A stretch of 5,964 bases of DNA from Thermoplasmatota archaeon (GTDB lineage: Archaea; Thermoplasmatota; Thermoplasmata; Halarchaeoplasmatales; Halarchaeoplasmataceae): NCBI GenBank assembly GCA_018610025.1, contig JAHENW010000106.1:1-5964 (forward strand). Reading direction: 5' to 3'. A program made the position numbers and the translations under genes. Of this stretch, positions 1 through 5,055 are shown in pieces. The notes beneath the pieces are model-generated. The model was not told the origin of the DNA, did no database searches, and saw only the letters and a program-made list of their open reading frames with translations. Positions within the stretch are counted from its first letter, which is position 1. Every line of letters begins with the position of its first letter.

Positions 1-72
1 GAGGAAAGGATAGAAAAATGTTTTAGAGATAAGGGATATTGCCGGTCGAAAAAGCGAGGAAACAAGGAATGA
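1..72 (+). CDS. C-terminal end of an unidentified upstream gene (partial)
   Basis: Reading from base 1 in frame 1 gives 23 sense codons followed by TGA at 70-72; the other two plus frames are closed by stops within the first 40 bases. The stop overlaps the ATG at 69-71 of the next gene as ATGA, an arrangement also used by the PHP/DUF447 pair in this window, so I read this as the tail of a real co-transcribed gene. The visible tail is strongly charged and rich in Lys and Arg (ends RSKKRGNKE) with two cysteines, Cys7 and Cys14 of the visible part. Too little is present to name a family. The alternative is non-coding leader that happens to be open. Confidence 0.45.
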   Translation, partial: EERIEKCFRDKGYCRSKKRGNKE

Positions 73-932
73 ATGTTAAGTCGTATTTGAAGAGGATGTT
101 CGAGGGGTTCATTATCAGTCTAGCCAATATAATCCCCGGGGTCTCCGGAGGGACCATGGCTTTGATCATGGGCATCTACGAAAGACTCGTACACGCTATC
201 AACGACATCCCCTTGAAGGCACCCCTTTATCTGGTTAGAGGAGAAAGAGAAAAGGTGATCGAAGAGATCAAAGGGGTCGATTATCCATTTTTGGTACCCC
301 TCCTGGTGGGTATGAGCGTATCCCTGATACCTCTAGCCCACCTCATGGGATTTCTGATCGAGGCGTACACCGCCCCCACCTATGCCTTCTTCTTCGGCCT
401 GATCCTGGTCTCGGTGGTCGTTGTATACAATTACGTTGAGAAGTTGGACATACCAAATATCGTTGCTGGGATCGGCGGGTTCATCTTCGCCTTCATCTTC
501 GTAGGACTCAGTTCGATTCAGAACACCCACGGCCCCGTGAGTATTTTCTTGGCAGGAGCCTTGTCGGTGGTCTCCATGATCCTGCCCGGTATATCCGGCT
601 CATTCATCCTTGTCTTTCTGCATCAGTATCAGTTCATGCTGGATGCCCTTACGACCTTTGACATACCCGTGCTCTTCATATTCATGAGCGGCTCAGTAAT
701 TGGTCTCTTCAGCTTCGCCAAGTTCTTGGATTACCTTTTGACCCACTATGAATCCCACACCATGGCCTTCCTTGTTGGTCTCATGCTGGGGGCATTGAGG
801 GTCCCAGTGGAAAAGGCCTTCGCCGTGGATCCATCCCCAACTGAATTCATCTTACCAGCGGCGTTCGGGGCCTTCATCGTCGCACTGCTGGAGACCTACT
901 ACAAAAGCGATGAATTGGTCAGACCCTTTTGA
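69..932 (+). CDS. DUF368 / PopT-like polyprenyl-phosphate transporter family membrane protein
   Basis: Polytopic membrane protein of about 287 residues, normal length for DUF368. Two family signatures are visible: PGVSGGTMAL near residues 23-32 and LPGISGSFIL near 171-180. They are a related pair in the two halves, consistent with an internally repeated fold, and are separated by several hydrophobic segments. In bacteria, DUF368 (PopT) proteins were shown to take part in transport and recycling of undecaprenyl phosphate across the cytoplasmic membrane; in an archaeon the substrate would be a dolichyl-type phosphate used in glycosylation (inference). I chose ATG 69 over an in-frame TTG at 39 because GAGGA at 56-60 sits 8 bases upstream and the ATG overlaps the upstream stop as ATGA. 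The longer reading would add ten hydrophilic residues. The 3' end overlaps the convergent PHP gene by 14 bases. Confidence 0.88.
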   Translation: MNVKSYLKRMFEGFIISLANIIPGVSGGTMALIMGIYERLVHAINDIPLKAPLYLVRGEREKVIEEIKGVDYPFLVPLLVGMSVSLIPLAHLMGFLIEAYTAPTYAFFFGLILVSVVVVYNYVEKLDIPNIVAGIGGFIFAFIFVGLSSIQNTHGPVSIFLAGALSVVSMILPGISGSFILVFLHQYQFMLDALTTFDIPVLFIFMSGSVIGLFSFAKFLDYLLTHYESHTMAFLVGLMLGALRVPVEKAFAVDPSPTEFILPAAFGAFIVALLETYYKSDELVRPF

Positions 933-1572
933 AACCGCGTTTGACCCAGTGAGATAGGGTCCTGCCAACGTAGAAGAATGTCTCTGGAAAAGTCCTGCTC
1001 CGGCCGCCGACATCCGATTCTCCCTTCCTGATCTGCTCTACGACCTCGGGCCAACTTGAAACGTTTTCAACCGTCGTGTAGGCTTTACCTACCGTTTTCA
1101 ACCTGTGGCTGTCGCTCCCCCCGATCATGGGCAGGCCTATCTTTTTGGCCAATCTCACGGCCCTCTCATTCTTCCGTGCCCAGCTCCTCCCGTTCAATCC
1201 CTCCATGGCGTCCCAGTCGTTCTCTATTACGACTTTTTCTTTTATCCCTGAAAAGAATCTATAGGGATGAACGGCCACTGCGATACCCCCCTGATCCCTA
1301 ATCCTGTCTACGGTCTCAGGAACCGAAAGGTCCCTCTCCACCTCTTCCTGCAAACCAAGGGCTCCCACGTGACCCTCTTCCGTAGTCACTTCCATGGCCG
1401 GGATGATGGACAGTTCTGACTCGTCTTTTACCTTTCTATATCCGTCCATGGTGTTGTGATCCAAAAAAGCTAGACCGTCTAGGCCTTCCTTCTTACCCCG
1501 CCGGATTATATCGATAGGAGAGGGTTTGGCATCTTCGGAATAGTGAGAATGGAGGTGTAGATCAAATCTCAT
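919..1572 (-). CDS. PHP-domain metal-dependent phosphoesterase
   Basis: A 217-residue single-domain PHP (polymerase and histidinol phosphatase) protein. The metal-binding set is complete: HLHSHYS with His6 and His8, LDHNT with Asp38 and His39, Glu61 in AMEVTTEEG, His68, His102 in VAVHPYR, and GSDSH with Asp154 and His156. This predicts a di- or trinuclear metal hydrolase acting on a phosphoester; stand-alone relatives include nucleoside 3',5'-bisphosphate and oligonucleotide phosphatases, so the substrate cannot be assigned. The C-terminal tail (about 195-217) is basic and aromatic, a common feature in small PHP proteins. It is the last gene of a minus-strand operon. Its ATG overlaps the DUF447 stop by four bases (1569-1572), and GAGGA (complement of 1579-1583) lies six bases upstream, so translation is probably coupled. 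Its 3' end runs 14 bases into the DUF368 gene. Confidence 0.9.
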   Translation of the reverse strand: MRFDLHLHSHYSEDAKPSPIDIIRRGKKEGLDGLAFLDHNTMDGYRKVKDESELSIIPAMEVTTEEGHVGALGLQEEVERDLSVPETVDRIRDQGGIAVAVHPYRFFSGIKEKVVIENDWDAMEGLNGRSWARKNERAVRLAKKIGLPMIGGSDSHRLKTVGKAYTTVENVSSWPEVVEQIRKGESDVGGRSRTFPETFFYVGRTLSHWVKRGFKRV

Positions 1573-2135
1573 GTTATGTCCTCTACGTAGTCAATTATAT
1601 CCCGCACAACCTTCCCATCCTCGTTCTTCAGGAGCTCTTTTATCTTTTCCTTCAGCTTTTCTTTTTGCATCCCTTCAGCCACGTGCAGTCTGCTGGCATG
1701 GACCATGGCGTCAACTAGTGGATTCTCCCTTTCAATATACGGCCCCTGGCTCCTCCTCTCCTCGATGGTCCCCTTAACGGCCAAAAGACGGGTCTCTCCG
1801 TATTCATCACTCATTTTTGTTTCCTCTCTCTTTTCAACACTACAGAGGTGGACGCTGGTGGCGTTCTTCGGCCACCAGAACTCCTCCTCATGGTGGAGTT
1901 CCCGATCATCCAACTCACTCTTTCCGCTGTTGTGACCAGTGAGTGCGGCCTGAAAAAAGAGGCGGGGGTCGTCGGTCAGGGAGAAGGTGAAGCGGTCGTT
2001 ACTCGTAAGGTTCTCAGCCGCATCGGACGGACGATAGATATCTAGGGAGATAGTATGGCCTTCTATATCAGCCCCCGCGGCCGAGGCGTTAATGTGTTCG
2101 TTCCATGTTACTAGTATACCCTCGTGATGGGTCAT
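1569..2135 (-). CDS. DUF447 family protein (FMN-binding split-barrel-like)
   Basis: A 188-residue protein that I recognise as DUF447, a mainly archaeal family with a flavin-reductase-like split-barrel N-terminal domain and a helical C-terminal domain. Visible support: the N-terminal strand GILVTWNEHINASAAGADI near 6-24, the FSLTDDPRLFFQAAL segment near 51-65, and the C-terminal helix ENPLVDAMVHASRLHVAEG near 137-155, which matches the family's conserved Asn...Glu/Asp-Ala...Thr/Ser-Arg-Leu helix. An FMN-dependent role is inferred from the fold; the reaction is unknown. A strong ribosome binding site, GAGGGTGA, lies just upstream and overlaps the end of the SecB-like gene, which is nine bases away. 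Acidic and histidine-rich stretches (DDRELHHEEEF, about 76-86) lie in the middle. Confidence 0.78.
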   Translation of the reverse strand: MTHHEGILVTWNEHINASAAGADIEGHTISLDIYRPSDAAENLTSNDRFTFSLTDDPRLFFQAALTGHNSGKSELDDRELHHEEEFWWPKNATSVHLCSVEKREETKMSDEYGETRLLAVKGTIEERRSQGPYIERENPLVDAMVHASRLHVAEGMQKEKLKEKIKELLKNEDGKVVRDIIDYVEDIT

Positions 2136-2144
2136 GAGTCACCC

Positions 2145-2570
2145 TCAGGCGACTTCCATCCCTCGCTTGCCTTCCTTATCTTCTCCCTGAGAGATGTCCA
2201 CCTGGGGCATGGGTATGGGTGGTGGCAGCTGGATTTCTCTTGATATCACCACGGCCTCTGGGATACAGTTGGAGATTATGGTTGAATGGATATCCTTGGC
2301 AACTTTATCAGGCATCTCGTTCTCTTTCTGCCACTTGGCGGCCAACTTGGATGCCTTCCCAGCATACAGGATATTTCCCTCTAACTCCATCCTGCCGAGG
2401 CCTGAGTAATCAACTGTGAATCTGAATGAGAACTGAGCCGTCTTCTTGTCCTTTGCCTTGACTTTCTTCACTGAACTGTTGTGGTCCACTCTGACGTTCT
2501 GCTTCTCGCCGCCCTTCTCTGTATACCGTTCTGCATCAATAGATGTTATCTCAAAATTTTTTACAGACAT
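2145..2570 (-). CDS. Conserved archaeal small protein, possibly SecB-like chaperone fold
   Basis: A 141-residue soluble protein, first gene of the minus-strand operon. I cannot place it in a named family with confidence. The pattern is an N-terminal region with alternating strands (AQFSFRFTVDYSGLGRMELEGNI begins near residue 45), a helix near 72-103 (ASKLAAKWQ, then VAKDIHSTIISNCIPEAVVI), then REIQLPPPIPMPQVDI near 111-126 and a charged tail. The order of beta-strands ending in LEGxIxY, a long helix, then a proline-rich closing strand resembles SecB-type export chaperones and their archaeal relatives; this is inference from pattern only. No clear Shine-Dalgarno precedes ATG 2570, but a TATA-like box lies 24-33 bases upstream, suggesting a leaderless or nearly leaderless message. 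Confidence 0.6.
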   Translation of the reverse strand: MSVKNFEITSIDAERYTEKGGEKQNVRVDHNSSVKKVKAKDKKTAQFSFRFTVDYSGLGRMELEGNILYAGKASKLAAKWQKENEMPDKVAKDIHSTIISNCIPEAVVISREIQLPPPIPMPQVDISQGEDKEGKRGMEVA

Positions 2571-2593
2571 ATGAATAAAGGATTTGCCGGATA

Positions 2594-2621
2594 CCTTAAT
2601 AATCTTTCCATCCTTTTAAAC
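2594..2621 (-). promoter_or_regulatory. Archaeal promoter region of the minus-strand operon (two TATA-like boxes)
   Basis: Read on the minus strand, GTTTAAAA (2614-2621) and ATTATTAAGG (2594-2603) are both TATA-like. With the usual archaeal spacing of about 25 bases, the first would start transcription near 2590 and the second near 2575, just before ATG 2570. The lack of a ribosome binding site favours the second, giving an almost leaderless transcript. Assigned by eye only. Confidence 0.4.
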
Positions 2622-2639
2622 TCGATTTTAAGGAAAATC

Positions 2640-2647
2640 TTTATAAT
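2640..2647 (+). promoter_or_regulatory. TATA box of the Roadblock gene
   Basis: TTTATAAT preceded by purine-rich AAGGAAAA (2630-2637), a plausible BRE plus TATA pair. Expected transcription start is near 2668-2672, leaving a leader of about 25 bases before ATG 2695. It lies in the same 124-bp divergent gap as the minus-strand promoter, so the two units could share regulation. Confidence 0.5.
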
Positions 2648-2694
2648 CTCCCAATGCCATCTATCCGTACCATTATCTAAAGTCGTGGTTAAAA

Positions 2695-3054
2695 ATGTCA
2701 CCAGCAAGTTCCATTGAAAGATTGGTAGATGAGATTAAACAGAATGAAGGTATAGAGGAAGTGACATTGGTCTCGAGGAGCGGTATGCACGTCGCTGGTG
2801 AGGTTCCCAAAAACGCTCACCGCGAGACCTTCGTGGCCATGTCGGCCATCCTCCTAGGGGCCGCAGAAACTGCTACCTCAGAATTACAGGAAGAACTCTC
2901 TTATGTGTTGGTCGTTCTAGAGGGGTCCAAGATAATACTGCATGAAGGGGGCCCAGACTCGATCCTTACCATAAAGATATCCGACGAGGGCGAGGTAGAA
3001 GAGATACTGAAGAATATCGAGCAGCCGTTGGAAGAGCTGAAGGATAACCTATAA
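2695..3054 (+). CDS. Roadblock/LC7 domain protein (MglB-like)
   Basis: A 119-residue single-domain protein. It has the Roadblock layout: N-terminal helix SSIERLVDEIKQ (5-16), strand EEVTLVSRSGMHVAGEV (21-37) with the typical small turn around Gly30, a long alanine-rich helix ETFVAMSAILLGAAETATSEL (44-64), strands YVLVVLEGSKIILHEGG (70-86) and ILTIKIS (90-96), and an acidic C-terminal helix EVEEILKNIEQPLEELK (100-116). Such proteins dimerise and often act as regulators or scaffolds of small Ras-like GTPases (MglA in bacteria, many in archaea). No GTPase gene is visible here, so its partner would be encoded elsewhere. It has its own promoter and stands apart from the next gene by a 92-base gap that is mostly in frame with that gene. 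The ribosome binding site is weak (GTGG at 2685-2688). Confidence 0.85.
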   Translation: MSPASSIERLVDEIKQNEGIEEVTLVSRSGMHVAGEVPKNAHRETFVAMSAILLGAAETATSELQEELSYVLVVLEGSKIILHEGGPDSILTIKISDEGEVEEILKNIEQPLEELKDNL

Positions 3055-3057
3055 TCC

Positions 3058-3065
3058 ATATATTT
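3058..3065 (+). promoter_or_regulatory. Possible TATA box for the amidohydrolase
   Basis: ATATATTT starts four bases after the Roadblock stop. The usual spacing predicts a transcript start about 3086-3092, immediately before the ATT at 3093. A second A/T-rich stretch, TTTATTAAT at 3090-3098, could instead serve a transcript starting near 3120 for the ATG at 3147, but that message would lack the first strand of the protein. Confidence 0.35.
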
Positions 3066-3092
3066 GGGGGTTTTACGATCTCTCCTGCATTT

Positions 3093-3146
3093 ATTAATTG
3101 CAATGTACTCTCATTAACCGATAGGTCTGATGTCTATCATGGCTTC
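3093..3146 (+). other. Probable missed N-terminus of the amidohydrolase (non-canonical AUU start)
   Basis: The frame of the amidohydrolase stays open upstream of its first ATG (3147) as far as the window shows back into the Roadblock gene. Bases 3093-3146 translate as INCNVLSLTDRSDVYHGF, running straight into MVEDGKVKYLGDYDKI. This is the expected first beta-strand of amidohydrolase-3 proteins (a pattern like 'xxNGNVLTLDxxxxxAFxVEDGRIxxVG'). No ATG, GTG or TTG exists in this frame between the Roadblock stop and 3147. ATT at 3093 gives the right N-terminal length. A TATA-like ATATATTT at 3058-3065 would start transcription near 3086-3092, fitting a leaderless AUU start. Confidence 0.6.
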
Positions 3147-4577
3147 ATGGTCGAAGACGGGAAGGTAAAGTATCTTGGGGATTACGATAAGATAATGAAT
3201 AAGAGCGATGAGAAGATCAATCTTCAGGGTTATACGGTGCTGCCGGGCTTCATAGATTCCCACACCCATCTCATCGAGATGGGACTGAATCTCACTCGGG
3301 TCGATCTCTCCGATACGGCGTCTTTCCAAGAGGCCTGTTATTTTCTGAACAAGGAGGTTAAGAAGACTGATGCCGGGGAATGGGTAGTTGGAACGGATTT
3401 CGACGAGACAAAATGGAAGATGAACGAGTACCCTACGAAGGATGATCTCGATGAGGTCAGTGAGGAACACCCTCTATTGATGAAACGGGTCTGTGGACAT
3501 ATAGCGGTGGTGAATTCTGCGGGACTGGACGAGATAGATGAAGAGTGGGGAAGGGTCGACCGGGAGACAGGTGTGATAAAAGAAGAGCCCGTATGGAATC
3601 TGGATGAGATAATGGGTATCGGACAGGAGGAAAAGAAGGAGGCCATCGAGAAAGGTCTAGAGAAGGCCCACCGGCTGGGGGTCACAGGTATACACGATAT
3701 AGTAGACAAGGACGGCTGGGAGGCCTATGTCTCATACGACGACGATGAATCCTTGGACATGAGGGTCAGGTGCTATCTCCATTTCGACGAGATCGACGAC
3801 CTTTCACCTCAAGACCATAGCCAGTGCCTCTCTTTAAGGGGGGTTAAATTGTTCGTTGATGGATCCATGGGGGCCAGGACAGCCGCTTTAGAGGAAGATT
3901 ATGCCGACGACCCTGGAAATAGGGGTACACTGCTTCTTTCCCAAGAAGAGATCGAAGATGTCATCCGTGAGGCCGAAGCAAAGGGTTTTCAGGTCATGGC
4001 CCACGCCATCGGAGATCGCGCCATCTCAACGGTACTCGATGCCTTTGAAGCTACGGCCAGCCGTATTGAAGAGTTGAGACACAGGATAGAGCATGCCGAG
4101 GTGCTCACCCAAAAGAACATCCAAAGGATCCGTTCACTGGACATCACGCTCTCCACTCAGCCAAATTTTGCTTACAGGTGGTCCCAGTCCGGCGGCATGA
4201 ACGAGCACAGACTAGGCAGGGAGAGACTGGAGAGGTGCGACCCATATTGGGATATACAAAGGTCGTTGGTGAAGATGACCTTCGGGTCGGATAACATGCC
4301 CATGTCCCCTCTGTTCGGGGTGTACTCGGCGGTAAACCATCCTATATTGAATCAGCGTATATCAACATATAACGCCCTCCACAGTTACATCACCAACGGG
4401 GCGTATGCCTCCCGGGATGAGGATAGATTCGGTGAGATCCAAAATGGCATGTATGCCGACTTCGTCGTTCTCTCAGAGAATCCCCTAGACTCCGAGGATA
4501 TCAAGGATATAGACGTCATAATGACCGTGGTGAACGGGAAGATAGTCTACGATGGAAGGGATGAAGAGGAGAAATAG
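3147..4577 (+). CDS. Amidohydrolase family 3 (YtcJ-like) metal-dependent hydrolase
   Basis: At least 476 residues from the first ATG, probably 494 if translation starts at 3093. It is a TIM-barrel amidohydrolase with a split beta-sandwich at the ends. Visible motifs, numbered from ATG 3147: GFIDSHTHL with His39 and His41, GVKLFVDGSMGARTAAL with Lys234 as candidate metal-bridging lysine, AHAIGDRA with His286, RIEHAEV with His316, FGSDNMPMSP with Asp382, and the closing ADFVVLSENP and VVNGKIVYDG strands near 437-470. These are the family-3 hallmarks (relatives act on N-substituted amides, formamides and similar compounds); the substrate is not predictable from sequence. It is cytoplasmic with no signal peptide. 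It starts 38 bases (from 3093) or 92 bases (from 3147) after the Roadblock stop and is followed by gcvH, which has its own promoter. Confidence 0.9.
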   Translation: MVEDGKVKYLGDYDKIMNKSDEKINLQGYTVLPGFIDSHTHLIEMGLNLTRVDLSDTASFQEACYFLNKEVKKTDAGEWVVGTDFDETKWKMNEYPTKDDLDEVSEEHPLLMKRVCGHIAVVNSAGLDEIDEEWGRVDRETGVIKEEPVWNLDEIMGIGQEEKKEAIEKGLEKAHRLGVTGIHDIVDKDGWEAYVSYDDDESLDMRVRCYLHFDEIDDLSPQDHSQCLSLRGVKLFVDGSMGARTAALEEDYADDPGNRGTLLLSQEEIEDVIREAEAKGFQVMAHAIGDRAISTVLDAFEATASRIEELRHRIEHAEVLTQKNIQRIRSLDITLSTQPNFAYRWSQSGGMNEHRLGRERLERCDPYWDIQRSLVKMTFGSDNMPMSPLFGVYSAVNHPILNQRISTYNALHSYITNGAYASRDEDRFGEIQNGMYADFVVLSENPLDSEDIKDIDVIMTVVNGKIVYDGRDEEEK

Positions 4578-4599
4578 GATTGAAGCTTTTCCGATTACC

Positions 4600-4607
4600 T
4601 TAAATAA
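4600..4607 (+). promoter_or_regulatory. TATA box of gcvH
   Basis: TTAAATAA inside the 62-base gap before gcvH. The predicted transcript start near 4628 would give a very short leader. A Shine-Dalgarno-like GGAGACGGTG lies at 4623-4632, with GGTG seven bases before ATG 4640. If the transcript starts after 4623 only part of this site is retained. Confidence 0.4.
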
Positions 4608-4639
4608 TCCATCTATGTTTAAGGAGACGGTGTTACCAT

Positions 4640-5020
4640 ATGCCCGAAGTACAAGACGGCCTGAGATATAGCGAGGATCACGAATGGGTTAAAAAGGAAA
4701 ACGGAGAACTCCGATACGGTATCACGGATTACGCCCAGGAGGAACTGGGGGATATAGTTTACGTGGAACTACCGACGGTGGACGAAAAGATCGAAAAGGG
4801 AGATATGTTCGGTGTCGTGGAATCGGTGAAAACGGTTTCTGACCTTTATTCACCGGTATCGGGTACGATCAAAGAGGTAAACCAGGATCTAGAGGGGGGT
4901 CCTGGCCTGATCAACGAGGATCCATTCGGTGAAGGATGGATAGCCATTATCGAGTACGAGGATGAATCGGAACTGGAGACACTCCTGAGCGCTGAAGAGT
5001 ACGAACTGCACATCGAATAA
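4640..5020 (+). CDS. gcvH: Glycine cleavage system H protein
   Basis: A 126-residue lipoyl-domain protein of normal H-protein length. The start YSEDHEWVKKENG (10-22) and YGITDYAQEELGDIVYVELP (26-45) are diagnostic. The lipoylation site is Lys64 in ESVKTVSDLYSPVSG, and the C-terminal part has NEDPFGEGWIAII (92-104). The protein carries the aminomethyl group on its lipoyl arm between the P, T and L proteins during glycine cleavage, producing a C1 unit on a pterin carrier; H proteins can also serve as a lipoyl relay. It is very acidic (34 Asp/Glu against 8 Lys/Arg), which is stronger than usual even for this acidic family. It ends in tandem stops TAATAA. No gcvT, gcvP or lipoate gene is in view; glyA converges on it from 36 bases away. 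Confidence 0.96.
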   Translation: MPEVQDGLRYSEDHEWVKKENGELRYGITDYAQEELGDIVYVELPTVDEKIEKGDMFGVVESVKTVSDLYSPVSGTIKEVNQDLEGGPGLINEDPFGEGWIAIIEYEDESELETLLSAEEYELHIE

Positions 5021-5024
5021 TAAA

Positions 5025-5050
5025 AAGGGCGAGGAAAGAAAAAGAAAATA
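5025..5050 (-). terminator. T-rich archaeal terminator of glyA
   Basis: Immediately after the glyA stop (minus strand) come three T runs: CTATTTTCTTTTTCTTTCC and then CCCTTTTTA. Archaeal transcription commonly ends at such T runs without a hairpin, and I see no stem here. The complement is A-rich, so it is not an equivalent signal for gcvH on the plus strand. Confidence 0.45.
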
Positions 5051-5055
5051 GGTTT

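Noticed and set aside
39..68. TTG start at 39 for the DUF368 protein
   Set aside because: It adds ten hydrophilic residues that the family does not need, and has a poor ribosome binding site. ATG 69 has GAGGA upstream and an ATGA overlap with the preceding frame.
1056..1103. Small inverted repeat TTGAAA-CGT-TTTCAA and an 11-base direct repeat CGTTTTCAACC (1062-1072, 1093-1103)
   Set aside because: They lie inside the PHP coding sequence and are explained by codons for Thr-Val-Glu-Asn-Val and Lys-Thr-Val-Gly. Only two copies are present, so this is probably chance.
3066..3074. GGGGGTTTT as a ribosome binding site for an ATC start at 3078
   Set aside because: The G run fits the anti-Shine-Dalgarno poorly, AUC starts are very rare, and the start would add residues before the family's first strand. 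ATT at 3093 fits the protein length better.
3114..3709. Minus-strand open frames (118 and 123 codons) opposite the amidohydrolase
   Set aside because: They are antisense to a gene with full catalytic motifs, show no recognisable protein features and have low-complexity serine-rich or hydrophobic runs typical of shadow frames.
4640..5020. Acidic protein composition as a sign of a salt-in halophile
   Set aside because: GcvH and the amidohydrolase are strongly acidic, but the SecB-like protein is lysine-rich and the PHP protein has a basic tail, so the signal is not consistent across the window.
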